Assembly (NCBI GenBank): GCA_020072565.1
Contig: JAIQGI010000045.1
Span: 1-64,000 of the forward strand
DNA length: 64,000 nucleotides
Source of the DNA: Terriglobia bacterium
GTDB lineage: Bacteria > Acidobacteriota > UBA6911
Reading direction: 5' to 3'
Position numbers and translations under genes: made by a program
The notes under the pieces: model-generated
What the model was told of the DNA's origin: nothing
Seen by the model: the letters and a program-made list of their open reading frames with translations, nothing else
Database searches by the model: none
In this document: piece after piece, positions 1 through 8,398 of the stretch
How the letters are laid out: each line of letters begins with the position of its first letter
How positions within the stretch are numbered: position 1 is the first letter of the stretch

Positions 1-116
1 GCAAAAAGCAGCGAGACTTTCCCACATTTCCCACAGGCCCTACTGGTCTTTCTTTTTCTGATGTCAAGACAAAAACACCCGGTAGCGAAAGCACCTTAAG
101 AAGATCGATTTTCTGT

Positions 117-1859
117 CTAGACAATGGGGTACACCTTACTATGTTCGTCCACAACCTCCCAAACGGTTGCCCACATCCGCTTACCGCGCTCATCCTCATA
201 TCGATCGGGAAAGTGAATCAGCTTTGCCTCTGATCGGAGTTCAAATCCGCCCAGGACGGCTGCACTCGCTCCTGCCATTGATTTCTGAGCGACTTCCACG
301 GCAGATTGCAGGGTATCCAGTGGTGCCTCAATCAAGATGGCGTCATGAACGGGGGCACAGATTTGAATTCCACACCCAATTGCATAGCTGCAGGCCAGGC
401 GCAGCATTTCCGCCCCATTGGCCTGCATGGGAAAATTCCGCAGGGAACGTGAATTGCTCTCCGACCCAATATGGAGCGTCCACCCAAAAGCGGTTGAGAT
501 GCGACTTTGGAGCATCGCGTAGTCGACCGCGGCATCGGACCATCGCCAGAATCTGCGGTACGTTTTATGGTGGAGCTGAAGGAGGTCGCGTGCAACGACG
601 GGGGGCTGCGCGATCCGTGCGGCTAGTGACTCAGCCCCCATCCCATACTGGACTGCAAGCACGCAGGCCTTGAATTGCTCCCGCAACGATCCGTGAGTCT
701 GCTTTGTCCCATCCGTCGGAATAGCGCCGGCCTGTTTCCCAAATGCCAGGTAAGGGTCACCAGAACAATAGGCTTCGATCATCGCATCGTCGCCGGATAG
801 CGCGGCAGCAATTCCGAATTCTTGCTGTGCCCAGTCTATGTACGCCAGCCCGTGGCCCGGCTCCGGCCGGATCAATCCTCTTAGCCACACAGCAGGTCCG
901 AAGATGAATTTGCTATTGCTGGGCTGGTTTCGTCCTGTGCGAGAGCTGAAGGCAGACAATAGACATCGATTCCGGCCATCCTTGCCAACCGTCAAATCAG
1001 ACAGCCGCATCTGTGACAACGAGACACGTAGCTCTCGCATTGGCGCGACCGCCGGATACACGCGCGCCATTTCACGGAAAGTATCATCATCAAGCGCAAG
1101 TGCTCCGGATGTAAGAAGTGGCCATGGAATCTTCTGTCTGGAAAGCCAACTTGCCCACCGATCACTCTTAAATGTTTGGCCCTCAAAGACTTGATAATCC
1201 CGGTCGATCCGATCGATAAGACCGGCCTGTATTGCCGTCCAGTTATCCCGCAAAGTCGCCAGCGCCGACATGTCAATGGGAACGCCAACATCCTCCATTT
1301 TCGCCGCCGCAACCATATAGCGCCCGCGGAGGAGGGCGCGCGGGACATCAAGTAGAGGCAGCATACGGGTAAAGAGCTGCGACAGGGCAGAGACGTCCGA
1401 CTCGCAATAGTCCAGGAGTGCGTCACGTTCCGCTTGGGTCCAGGGACCGCCGCGAAGTGCAAGCTGACGCATGCTCTCCTTTTCTACGGCAGCGATGCTG
1501 TCAAGCCCGAACCAGGCGAGTGCACCTAGCAGACCGCGGCCGCGGGGTGTCTCGCGGCCGTTGGTCGTGCACCGAAACTCAACATAGAGGTCCAAAATGT
1601 TTATGGGTGCAGCCCAACCTAACGCCAAGTGGCATCCAATCTCTGCACTGGCATAGTAAGCAACCATCAGACAGTCTCCAGTGATCGGGTAAGGCGGCGC
1701 CTCAAGCTTTTCAAGGTCGTCTTGCCACAGCCGTATCTTCCTGCCGGAAACGATATCCCAGGCCACCATGCAGATTGGGGCCGGCCGCTCTCCGGCGGGC
1801 GCCGCGAACTCGAAATCCACGATCCAGACTTCCCGGTAGTCCATAGTTCCAATAAACAT
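117..1859 (-). CDS. Family A DNA polymerase with 3'-5' exonuclease domain (plasmid/ICE type)
   Basis: A 580-residue protein with an N-terminal DnaQ-like exonuclease and a C-terminal PolA palm. The exonuclease shows D15 and E17 in VDFEF and a late YCESD motif near residue 150. The polymerase part shows motif A (YIDWAQQEFG, near 340), motif B (REQFKACVLAVQYGMG, near 400; R, K and Y present) and motif C as VHDAILIE near 510. Bacterial Pol I has HDE in motif C; here Glu is replaced by Ala. There is no 5' nuclease domain, and at 580 residues it is much shorter than the roughly 930 of Pol I. This architecture is known from plasmids, phages and integrative elements, which fits the island context. 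The start overlaps the stop of the upstream 198-residue gene, so the two are probably cotranslated. The role in replication or repair of the element is inferred. Confidence 0.87.
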   Translation of the reverse strand: MFIGTMDYREVWIVDFEFAAPAGERPAPICMVAWDIVSGRKIRLWQDDLEKLEAPPYPITGDCLMVAYYASAEIGCHLALGWAAPINILDLYVEFRCTTNGRETPRGRGLLGALAWFGLDSIAAVEKESMRQLALRGGPWTQAERDALLDYCESDVSALSQLFTRMLPLLDVPRALLRGRYMVAAAKMEDVGVPIDMSALATLRDNWTAIQAGLIDRIDRDYQVFEGQTFKSDRWASWLSRQKIPWPLLTSGALALDDDTFREMARVYPAVAPMRELRVSLSQMRLSDLTVGKDGRNRCLLSAFSSRTGRNQPSNSKFIFGPAVWLRGLIRPEPGHGLAYIDWAQQEFGIAAALSGDDAMIEAYCSGDPYLAFGKQAGAIPTDGTKQTHGSLREQFKACVLAVQYGMGAESLAARIAQPPVVARDLLQLHHKTYRRFWRWSDAAVDYAMLQSRISTAFGWTLHIGSESNSRSLRNFPMQANGAEMLRLACSYAIGCGIQICAPVHDAILIEAPLDTLQSAVEVAQKSMAGASAAVLGGFELRSEAKLIHFPDRYEDERGKRMWATVWEVVDEHSKVYPIV

Positions 1860-2455
1860 CAGATTTTCCCCTGCAGCCTTCGGATGACAGGATGCTCAGG
1901 TGTGCGAATGAAGCGGTCCTTAAAGGCGATCTCCAGCAGGCCCTTGAAGGTAGTTTCCGGCCACACCGGTTCGGGCAAATCGGCGGTTGATAAAAACACT
2001 TCATAGGCGCCGAGCGACATATTTGCCGCGACCCTGGTCCACTCCTTCATGGCCTCCTGTGCCGCCTCCATTGAAGAGCGGCTCCATTCATCATGGCGGC
2101 CATCTGCCCCAGCCAGTCGAACCGGCCATAGAAAAACAACGCCTTGGCGATTTACTGCCGTAAAGAGTACCTTCGGGACAATCTCGCCCTGTACCAATTG
2201 CCAGAGTGACGGATCAACGAGGTAGGTTTCTCGATCTTCTTTTACTTCGATTACTGCGGTTTCTAACCGCCACGCCGTGTCCGGGTGAACACGCACAAAC
2301 CATTGGCGGTCGGGCTTGCGAACGGGGACCGTTATTAGCGCTTTCTTCACCCCAACCATTGAGCAGAAGTCCTGCGATAATCGCAGCCTTGCCGGATCGA
2401 ACGGATCTGCTAGTGATACGACGTTTTCGCTTTGATCTTTATTCACCTCATCCAT
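1859..2455 (-). CDS. Conserved hypothetical protein upstream of the polymerase
   Basis: A 198-residue soluble protein with no signal peptide or membrane segment. I recognise no family. It contains VPVRKPDRQWFVRVHPD near residue 45 and an acidic N-terminus, and lacks metal-binding cysteines. Its stop touches the start of the polymerase gene, which suggests translational coupling and a related job in the element. Codon use looks ordinary. Proteins of this size are often found next to such polymerases in integrative elements, but that is recollection rather than a search. Confidence 0.75.
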   Translation of the reverse strand: MDEVNKDQSENVVSLADPFDPARLRLSQDFCSMVGVKKALITVPVRKPDRQWFVRVHPDTAWRLETAVIEVKEDRETYLVDPSLWQLVQGEIVPKVLFTAVNRQGVVFLWPVRLAGADGRHDEWSRSSMEAAQEAMKEWTRVAANMSLGAYEVFLSTADLPEPVWPETTFKGLLEIAFKDRFIRTPEHPVIRRLQGKI

Positions 2456-2580
2456 TGCCTTTCCTCCCAGTTTCCAAATTCAAATCTGTTTCTCAGCCCT
2501 AAACGTGCTTCTGCTGAGATAGGCGTGAAGATGGCTTGAACAATGTTCCTTCTAACTGAACATGCAGAAATGGAAGGGAT

Positions 2581-4158
2581 TTAGAGATTCCAGGTAATTG
2601 AGGTGCCTGGCAAAGGGCTGTATTGGCAAGCGTATCCGGTCTTGATGGTCGAGGCCAGGTACGAGCCGAGAGCGGGATTATCCTTTTCGATTTTCTTTAT
2701 TGCAGACTTGATCTGGCGCGTTATGTTGACCCTTGCTCGCTCAGTTTGTGAATTGGCCCTGCGCGATCTGCCACCCAGTCTGGTCGCCGCATCGAGCACA
2801 TCTTGGATTTGCAGAGTTTCTTCGTCTATGGCGGAAAGCCGGGCGTTGTCGTAGTCTCTTTCAGCGCTGGCACGCTCCTGGGCAAGTTCCTGCAGACGAG
2901 CTTGGTACTCCCTCTTTGACCGCAAGTCCAGAATCTCGTCATTCGGCGAGCTTGCCTCGTCCAGATTACTAGCGTTGCCTATTTCGTGGTGCCGTACAGC
3001 GGCATCCAATTCAAAAATGGGAAACGGGCGGTCAGGAAATGCCAGAAGAAAGGCTATGTAGTGCGCTCCAGCGATGTCCCTTAGCAGCGTCCGCTTTCCT
3101 TGGTAGGAGGTTTCCCAGTAGTCGCCAACGTTTTTGAAGGTGTTTTCCTCTTCCAGGTCGTTGGTCGATCTGCCGATGCGTATCGGCTGCACATCACCTT
3201 CCTGCAAAATGCTTCTATGACCACTGAGCACGATCATCAACTCCTTCCGCATGCTCGCCAAGAATCGTTCCTGAAGGCTGTCCGCAAACTCTTTGAGCTG
3301 CGTCGGATCGATGAGTACTGGCATCGCTCCCGATGAACTCAATGATTCTATAGGCTGATACTTCAAGGCCGATAGAAGAGAGTCAATGGGAGAGGCAGCA
3401 CCATACTGTTTACCTGCCCATGAATCCAGCCGGTAAAAAACCTCTCCCCACTCATTTCGAGATCGATCGGCGATGCGTGGCAATTGACCGATGATATCGT
3501 GCTTTTCAAAGAAAGGAACAACTTCCACTTCCACGGGGAAGTAGGCACGTAGCGCCACGCTGTCCAAGATCAGCGGGAGGAAACGAAAAGCCAAGCCCCC
3601 TATGCTTCCCAATTCCCAGTCATACAACAGGAAGACTGGTGGAATGCCGATATCCTCAACAAACCGGAGAACGGGGTCGCCGCTATCGTGAACTAGAGAT
3701 TCACTCGTCCGTTTCGAGCCTGACCTCATGCGGGCATTAAGATTGTTGCCTCCACATTTGGCTGGAAAGCCGATCCAGTACTCATTCGACTGCGACAACA
3801 ATTCAAGTATGGTCCGGTTTGCCTGACGGATAATGTATTGATCTGATCTCTGCAAAAGTGTTGTTCTGTCAAGGATGTCCGATTCGGAGACTTCAAGACC
3901 GGTGCATTGCGTTTCTCCGTTTCCTGACTGCCGGTTCCAATCCACTAGATGTCTGTAGGTAACAAATGCACCGCCCCAAAAGACGCCGCGGTCTGATTTT
4001 TCCAGGGAGTCGAGAAGAGAAACCGCCGCTTTTCCAAAGATCGAGAGCGCTGCAAGCATCCATCGATGCTGATCGCCCGCAAACTCATTGAGATTGGTTT
4101 GAAGAATGTCTTCCAGTTTTCTTGAGGCAATCATGCCCCGCGTAGCCTCGTCAGTCAC
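2581..4158 (-). CDS. Protein of unknown function with a C-terminal domain found in bacterial signalling ATPases
   Basis: A 525-residue soluble protein. The first 320 residues resemble nothing I know. The last 200 look like a module I associate with the C-termini of AAA/LuxR-type signalling proteins in Myxobacteria and Actinobacteria: an IAFLLAFPDRPFPIFEL-like segment near 370, a helical coiled-coil stretch near 405 to 450, then a basic block (LGGRSRRANSQTERARVN) and a terminal GSYLASTIKTGYACQYSP stretch. No Walker motifs are visible, so this may be a sensor or adaptor without the ATPase. It is separated by about 125 bases from the polymerase pair downstream. The relation to that C-terminal module is from memory and should be tested by profile search. 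Confidence 0.7.
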   Translation of the reverse strand: MTDEATRGMIASRKLEDILQTNLNEFAGDQHRWMLAALSIFGKAAVSLLDSLEKSDRGVFWGGAFVTYRHLVDWNRQSGNGETQCTGLEVSESDILDRTTLLQRSDQYIIRQANRTILELLSQSNEYWIGFPAKCGGNNLNARMRSGSKRTSESLVHDSGDPVLRFVEDIGIPPVFLLYDWELGSIGGLAFRFLPLILDSVALRAYFPVEVEVVPFFEKHDIIGQLPRIADRSRNEWGEVFYRLDSWAGKQYGAASPIDSLLSALKYQPIESLSSSGAMPVLIDPTQLKEFADSLQERFLASMRKELMIVLSGHRSILQEGDVQPIRIGRSTNDLEEENTFKNVGDYWETSYQGKRTLLRDIAGAHYIAFLLAFPDRPFPIFELDAAVRHHEIGNASNLDEASSPNDEILDLRSKREYQARLQELAQERASAERDYDNARLSAIDEETLQIQDVLDAATRLGGRSRRANSQTERARVNITRQIKSAIKKIEKDNPALGSYLASTIKTGYACQYSPLPGTSITWNL

Positions 4159-4412
4159 TTTTTTCTCTCGTGGAATCCTGTCTTGAGAACCACAAGTCCC
4201 TAGTACTTAGAGCGGTTCGGGCCCCCTTTGATCCAACCCCATCCCTACTAATCGGACAACCGCCTCTGAAGGTGCAGCATTGCCTTCATGCTATTGGGGG
4301 GGACCGACAGACGACGATGCAGGAAAATTCGGGTGAGGTGAATCGGGGGGGGCGGTCGGTCGTAGGCCCCGGAATGATGAAATTATGCGTTCGCCGGGCC
4401 AAAAAGAATGAT
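4159..4412. other. Intergenic stretch without a recognisable gene
   Basis: About 250 bases between the unknown 525-residue gene and the zinc-ribbon gene. It contains G-runs on the plus strand but no supported reading frame, and no clear terminator was found. Confidence 0.4.
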
Positions 4413-5090
4413 TTACCGCGATTCTAGCAAGCTGATTTCACGGTAGGGCCGCTTAACGCGCAAGGCGTGGCCGGGGTCCACGTCGGCATTCCGGTGTTTT
4501 GAACGGGTTTTCGGTCGCGCACGTTGGCGAAGGAGGTTAATTGATTGATCCAGCAGGTTCATCTGTGCCGCGATTTTCGCGCTCGGGTTTCTGGCAATGA
4601 GTCGTTCTCGCCGCCGAACTAATCGCTTGAGCGGTCTGGCGATCTCGCGCCACCACCGGTTGCCTCCGCAATTCTGGCTCATGTAGGTGAGGCCATGGCA
4701 GCTACGGCATTGAGCCATCAGAAGGACGCTCGATCCTGGGAATTTGTGGTAGGTATACAGCTTCCGTACCTTGCGGCGGCACCCCATGCAGACGAGCCAA
4801 AGCCGGGTAACTTCCCTGTCGGACACACCCCGGTTCTGCCTGGGAAGCCGATGCGGTTCCGCCAGTAGGTAAACCGAGAAGGCATTTCGTTGGATCTGGA
4901 AACTAACAGGCCGCGCATCCTCTGCGGCCTTAAACAGCTCTTTGCGGCCATACAATCGCCGCAGGTCGGCCAGGGAAATTGAAATGCACTCCTCCACCAG
5001 CGGGCGGGGAATACCAGGGCATCCACGTCCATCCCCGTCCACACTTGGCTGGACCGCCGAATTGCCATTAAAGATTCGATTATCGTTCAT
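4413..5090 (-). CDS. Zinc-ribbon protein of unknown function
   Basis: A 225-residue protein when started at the ATG at 5090, which overlaps the end of the ribbon-helix-helix gene by 11 bases; the frame extends further upstream only inside that gene. Two cysteine pairs, CMGC near residue 100 and CRSCHG near 127, form a likely zinc ribbon. They are followed by a very basic helical region (PLKRLVRRRERLIARNP) that could bind nucleic acid. The pairing with a DNA-binding ribbon-helix-helix protein suggests a two-gene operon of the mobile element, perhaps in partition or gene control. The specific function is unknown. Confidence 0.7.
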   Translation of the reverse strand: MNDNRIFNGNSAVQPSVDGDGRGCPGIPRPLVEECISISLADLRRLYGRKELFKAAEDARPVSFQIQRNAFSVYLLAEPHRLPRQNRGVSDREVTRLWLVCMGCRRKVRKLYTYHKFPGSSVLLMAQCRSCHGLTYMSQNCGGNRWWREIARPLKRLVRRRERLIARNPSAKIAAQMNLLDQSINLLRQRARPKTRSKHRNADVDPGHALRVKRPYREISLLESR

Positions 5091-5460
5091 GTCCGACACC
5101 ATTGAGCAGATAGTAAGCATCAAGGACAGCGATGTAGACTTCGCGGACACCCTTGGTCCGAGGAAATTGCTCCGCCGTGGCATACGAGAGGGCAAGCATC
5201 TCCAGAAGCCGTTTCCTCAGCTCCGCCCTGAGATCCCCGCTCCAGGCCCTGTAGGGTCCCAGGCGCTCGAATCCCTCGGCAGGCATGACCTGACTGGTGC
5301 TGGCGGGCTTGGCCTCTTGGGACGTGGTGCCGCTGTCCGAGAAGTACCTGCCCAGTGCCTCCTTAACCACGAAGCTGGTATCGAGGTTCATAGCCTGACA
5401 CCGGTTCTGGAGCTTCGCATAGTCTTCATCGCCAAGCCGTATGGTAACCCTCCTGCTCAT
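5080..5460 (-). CDS. Ribbon-helix-helix (CopG-like) DNA-binding protein
   Basis: A 126-residue protein from MSRRVTIRL, preceded by GGGAGGAAAC, a strong ribosome binding site; this decides the start over an upstream in-frame ATG. The N-terminal 45 residues match a ribbon-helix-helix fold: a short beta strand (RRVTIRLGDED), then two helices. The remaining 80 residues are helical with no known domain. Proteins of this kind usually act as operon repressors or antitoxins. No partner toxin is visible; the downstream partner is the zinc-ribbon protein, which overlaps it. Confidence 0.75.
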   Translation of the reverse strand: MSRRVTIRLGDEDYAKLQNRCQAMNLDTSFVVKEALGRYFSDSGTTSQEAKPASTSQVMPAEGFERLGPYRAWSGDLRAELRKRLLEMLALSYATAEQFPRTKGVREVYIAVLDAYYLLNGVGHER

Positions 5461-5739
5461 GTTTCCTCCCAGCCCTGCGGCTTCTTTCCTTGCACTTGGT
5501 TGCGCCCAGGGCATGCGGCGTTATGCTGTCTGACACCCCGCAAAACCAGGATATCATGATCGAGTCAACCCCCCCCGGCTCGGGGGGATGCGGATCATTC
5601 TCGTTTTCCTGTTCTGGCCCCCTGGATTATTCCTGTCCTGCGGTGCAGGATGATGGATGCCGCTCGTGGAAACACCCACCCCAGGAAGGTGCAATGCTAT
5701 CGTCCAACGGGTTGTACAAAGTAGGCTTGGTTGCTGCGT

Positions 5740-6186
5740 TCAAAGGTGATGGTTCGACTGATCGGCGTGCAGCGTCAGGTAGGGCAGCTTCTCTGGATTG
5801 ATACTGCTCAGCTTGACCGGGCGGCGGCAAGGGATTGCGCGGCAGGGCCCGTATAACCAGGGGCATCATGCTTTCGCAGGGGGAATGATGGCGGCAGCGA
5901 CCTTGTCGGCGGCAATGCTATCAAAGGTATACATAACCGGGGACAGGCCGCTGCCACCGGACGCCCCCGTGGATTTCTCTGATGCCCCCTCGGTCTCCGC
6001 TTTGGCGATACGCTGCTCCAGGCGCAAGCCGGGGTGGATTTCGACTGGTCCCCGGTTATCGCCGGGCCACAGCTATCCAGGCCATCGTATAACCTGTTGG
6101 AATTGTCTCGCGCTGTATACGGATTGGAAGGCTTGCACAAGCCGCACGAGCGTCAGGATCAGAATCAGGACTGGGAAGCCCTTCAT
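5740..6186 (-). pseudogene. Decayed reading frame with a signal-peptide-like N-terminus and two internal stops
   Basis: One continuous frame of 149 codons starts with MKGFPVLILILTLVRLVQAF, a good hydrophobic leader. It is broken by TAG after 37 codons and by TGA at about 5867. Between and after the stops the translation remains protein-like (for example GPVEIHPGLRLEQRIAKAE and LSSINPEKLPYLTLHADQS), which is unlikely in random DNA. I read it as a decayed exported protein or lipoprotein of unknown family. It is possible that only the first short peptide is expressed. Confidence 0.45.
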
Positions 6187-6282
6187 CTTCGCCCTGGCAG
6201 CGGAGGCGTTATCAAAGCGGGGTACTCAAGAGCGCCCAGCTCGGATCGGAGGCTGAGCGTAGAGAACACAGATTGGGCTGGT

Positions 6283-6620
6283 CTATTTGCTGGTCGCCTC
6301 AACCAAGCGCAAGCGGATTGGACCTCGCACTCTGTCCTTGTGAATATCGATCTGATTGGGATTCTCTCTCAATTCAGGAACCAGTCATCTTGCCGCCAGG
6401 CGTAGATCAGATAGTTACCTGCAGGCAGGTCATTGATTTTGAAGGCACCATCGAGGCTTATGAAATTGAGATTCCTTTATCCAATATCCCTTGCATCCTG
6501 CGATAGGATAGGGACGGTGGATGCATAGGTGGGCGCACCTGAGGAGTCAGTAACCTTGTCATAAACACCTCCGCTGACATCAGGTGGTCTCTCTGCAGGC
6601 TCCAGGGCAATATAAGCGGC
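6283..6620 (-). pseudogene. Fossil of an acidobacterial carboxypeptidase-regulatory-like (CnaB-type) domain protein
   Basis: The frame reads SGGVYDKVTDSSGAPTYA, then after an in-frame TAA (near 6480) LDGAFKINDLPAGNYLIYAW. After a one-base shift near 6370 it continues as RENPNQIDIHKDRVRGPIRL and ends with a TAG at 6283. The order (domain entry with a VTDxSGAP strand, a DG-F-I-LPAG-Y turn, a C-terminal strand) is that of the regulatory-like domains attached to many acidobacterial outer-membrane and secreted proteins. One stop and one frameshift make it a pseudogene. Its presence inside the island suggests the island has captured DNA from its acidobacterial host or a relative. Confidence 0.6.
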
Positions 6621-6693
6621 TTAATAAAGAGGCCAGGATCGAGTGTAAACTCCACGCTCGCCTATCGGGCAGTTGGCAAATGTTCCCTGAGTG

Positions 6694-8037
6694 TTATGCC
6701 GGCGTTTCCTCGTTCCGCACTTCCTTATTGGAATTCGTCTGTTGACCCTGACCCGGTGCCGTTGTGGGAGCGTCTTTGTTTGGCGCGTCCCCTTGAACCT
6801 TAGGCCCGTCGGACAGCGGATCAAGGAGGGGTTCCGTGGGAGAGGGCAGGTTAAACTCTCGGAGTTGAACGTTCATGGTCTTCTCTAGGATCTGCTTCAT
6901 AGCAGTGTACTGCCCGCCGAGGAACGCACCATTTGCGTAGAGGGCGCGAAGTTCGGTCATTATGGTAGTTGCATATCGCACTCTCTCCTTCTCTAGGTCA
7001 AAGGACTGCTGAGGATAGAGAACTCGGAGGCCCTCGGGTGTGCGAGCGAGTTCGGCCTTCAGTTTGGCAATCTTGACCCGCTGCTCCTCAATGAGCCCCT
7101 CAGCGTCAACGGCAGCCGCCGTTTTGATCCGATCGCGTCCAGCCTCGGCAGTTGCGGTGAGTTCCAGGATCTTTGGCGCGGCAGTCGCCTTGAGCTGATC
7201 ACGCTCGATCGCTGCTTCGGCCTCAGAGATCATTTTCCTAAGCTCGAAAACGCGTTGCATGTCGGCTCGTTGCAGCTCGGCCTCTTTCTCCTTTCGTTCG
7301 TTTTCAAGTTGGCGAGCCCTTGCGAGGGCTTCGCGTTCCGCGCGTTCAAAAGCCTGCTTGCTACGCTCGGCTTCCAGTAGGGCTTCGGAGCGCAGGCGCT
7401 GCCGTTCAAGGGAGGTCATGGCGACTTCCGGATCGGTCGGGCGACATGATTCAACACGAGGCTCCAAAACACTAAACGGAAGATCGACTGCGCTGAGGCT
7501 CTCTTCGACTGCGTGTTGGATGCGGGTGAACACATCGGAGAGGGAAGCCAAGGCCATGTCTGCATCCATTTCAACGAGAACGCTCTGAGTGGCCTTTTGC
7601 AGAATGTTTACTACGCGTTTCTCTTCTTCTGAACCGCCGCAGGCGAGCCGAGCAATTGCCGCGGTCTTATCTAGCGGGGTGAGAACGAAGGAGAACGTGG
7701 CCGTGAACTCGATGCCATCCAGGGACCAGATGGAGGCCACTGGGAGTTCCCGCACAGAAGGCGTCATCGCTACCCAGCCGATTCGAAAGATGGGTCGTCT
7801 TCGTGTCGATTGAGGCCGTGCTAGTGCCTCCGAGAGTGGAAGAAGAAATCTGCCCACTGGACGCACCTGAGCCGTAGCGCCGCGGTAGAACACAAGTCGT
7901 CGTTCGGACGTGGAGTGGAACCAGCCGAAGGGCCAGGCGAGAATGCTCCAGAAGGATCGGTGCACGTCAGGAGGCAATGGATCGAGTCCGACCCATGGGT
8001 TACTCTGAGTGCCCGTTGACTGTGAGGACTCGCTCAT
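6694..8037 (-). CDS. SPFH/band-7 domain protein (flotillin-like)
   Basis: A 447-residue protein. An SPFH-like domain covers residues 40 to 200, after a short hydrophobic stretch (SFWSILAWPFGWFH near 29 to 42) that may bind the membrane. Residues 210 to 330 are a long charged coiled coil (repeated E-R-A-E and K-E-A-E-L patterns), as in flotillins and stomatins. The C-terminus is polar and disordered, rich in Gln, Asn, Thr and Pro. Family members form membrane-associated scaffolds. It lies downstream of the TPR and 148-residue genes on the same strand, 360 bases apart, so it may have its own promoter. Its role in the island is unknown. Confidence 0.75.
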   Translation of the reverse strand: MSESSQSTGTQSNPWVGLDPLPPDVHRSFWSILAWPFGWFHSTSERRLVFYRGATAQVRPVGRFLLPLSEALARPQSTRRRPIFRIGWVAMTPSVRELPVASIWSLDGIEFTATFSFVLTPLDKTAAIARLACGGSEEEKRVVNILQKATQSVLVEMDADMALASLSDVFTRIQHAVEESLSAVDLPFSVLEPRVESCRPTDPEVAMTSLERQRLRSEALLEAERSKQAFERAEREALARARQLENERKEKEAELQRADMQRVFELRKMISEAEAAIERDQLKATAAPKILELTATAEAGRDRIKTAAAVDAEGLIEEQRVKIAKLKAELARTPEGLRVLYPQQSFDLEKERVRYATTIMTELRALYANGAFLGGQYTAMKQILEKTMNVQLREFNLPSPTEPLLDPLSDGPKVQGDAPNKDAPTTAPGQGQQTNSNKEVRNEETPA

Positions 8038-8118
8038 TGATTAACTCCTACGGATAGTCCAAATGAGTTGCGACTTTGGGGATTGGAGTCTAGTTGGAGT
8101 CCATCGGTGAGGGCTGGC

Positions 8119-8343
8119 TCAGCTTTCGGTATGGGGCGTTATGACAACCTCGCCAGTCTTCTGCAACTGCTCCAGAGCCCAAGTTCGATCACAAACGGGA
8201 TCTTACTCCCAAACGATATTGCCGGATAGGAAATTTTCAAATTCGTCTGCTACCTGCAGCAGATAGAAATGAGCTGCAAAATCAACCCGATGCCACCCCC
8301 CTTCCGAAGGCAGGCAGCTTCCGATACGTGGTAATATGTTCAC
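8119..8343 (-). pseudogene. Small reading frame interrupted by a TAA codon
   Basis: A GTG-initiated frame (8343) codes for 46 residues including WHRVDFAAHFYLLQVADEFE, stops at TAA (8203 to 8205), and continues in the same frame for 27 protein-like residues (RTWALEQLQKTGEVVITPH) to TGA at 8119. It fills most of the 360-base gap between the TPR and band-7 genes, on the same strand. Either it is a 46-residue protein with unrelated DNA after it, or a 74-residue protein broken by a stop mutation. No family was recognised and no strong ribosome binding site is seen. Confidence 0.35.
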
Positions 8344-8398
8344 TTGTTGCGATTAATCCCAAGCCCTCGTAACCCCGGTCGTTTGAGCCCAGTCAAGG

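Noticed and set aside
167-673. Plus-strand frame within the polymerase gene
   Set aside because: It is antisense to conserved exonuclease and polymerase motifs; no independent support.
5740-8343. Alternative genetic code or stop-codon recoding
   Set aside because: In-frame TAG, TGA and TAA all occur in decayed frames, while the large intact genes nearby contain no such stops. Ordinary gene decay explains them.
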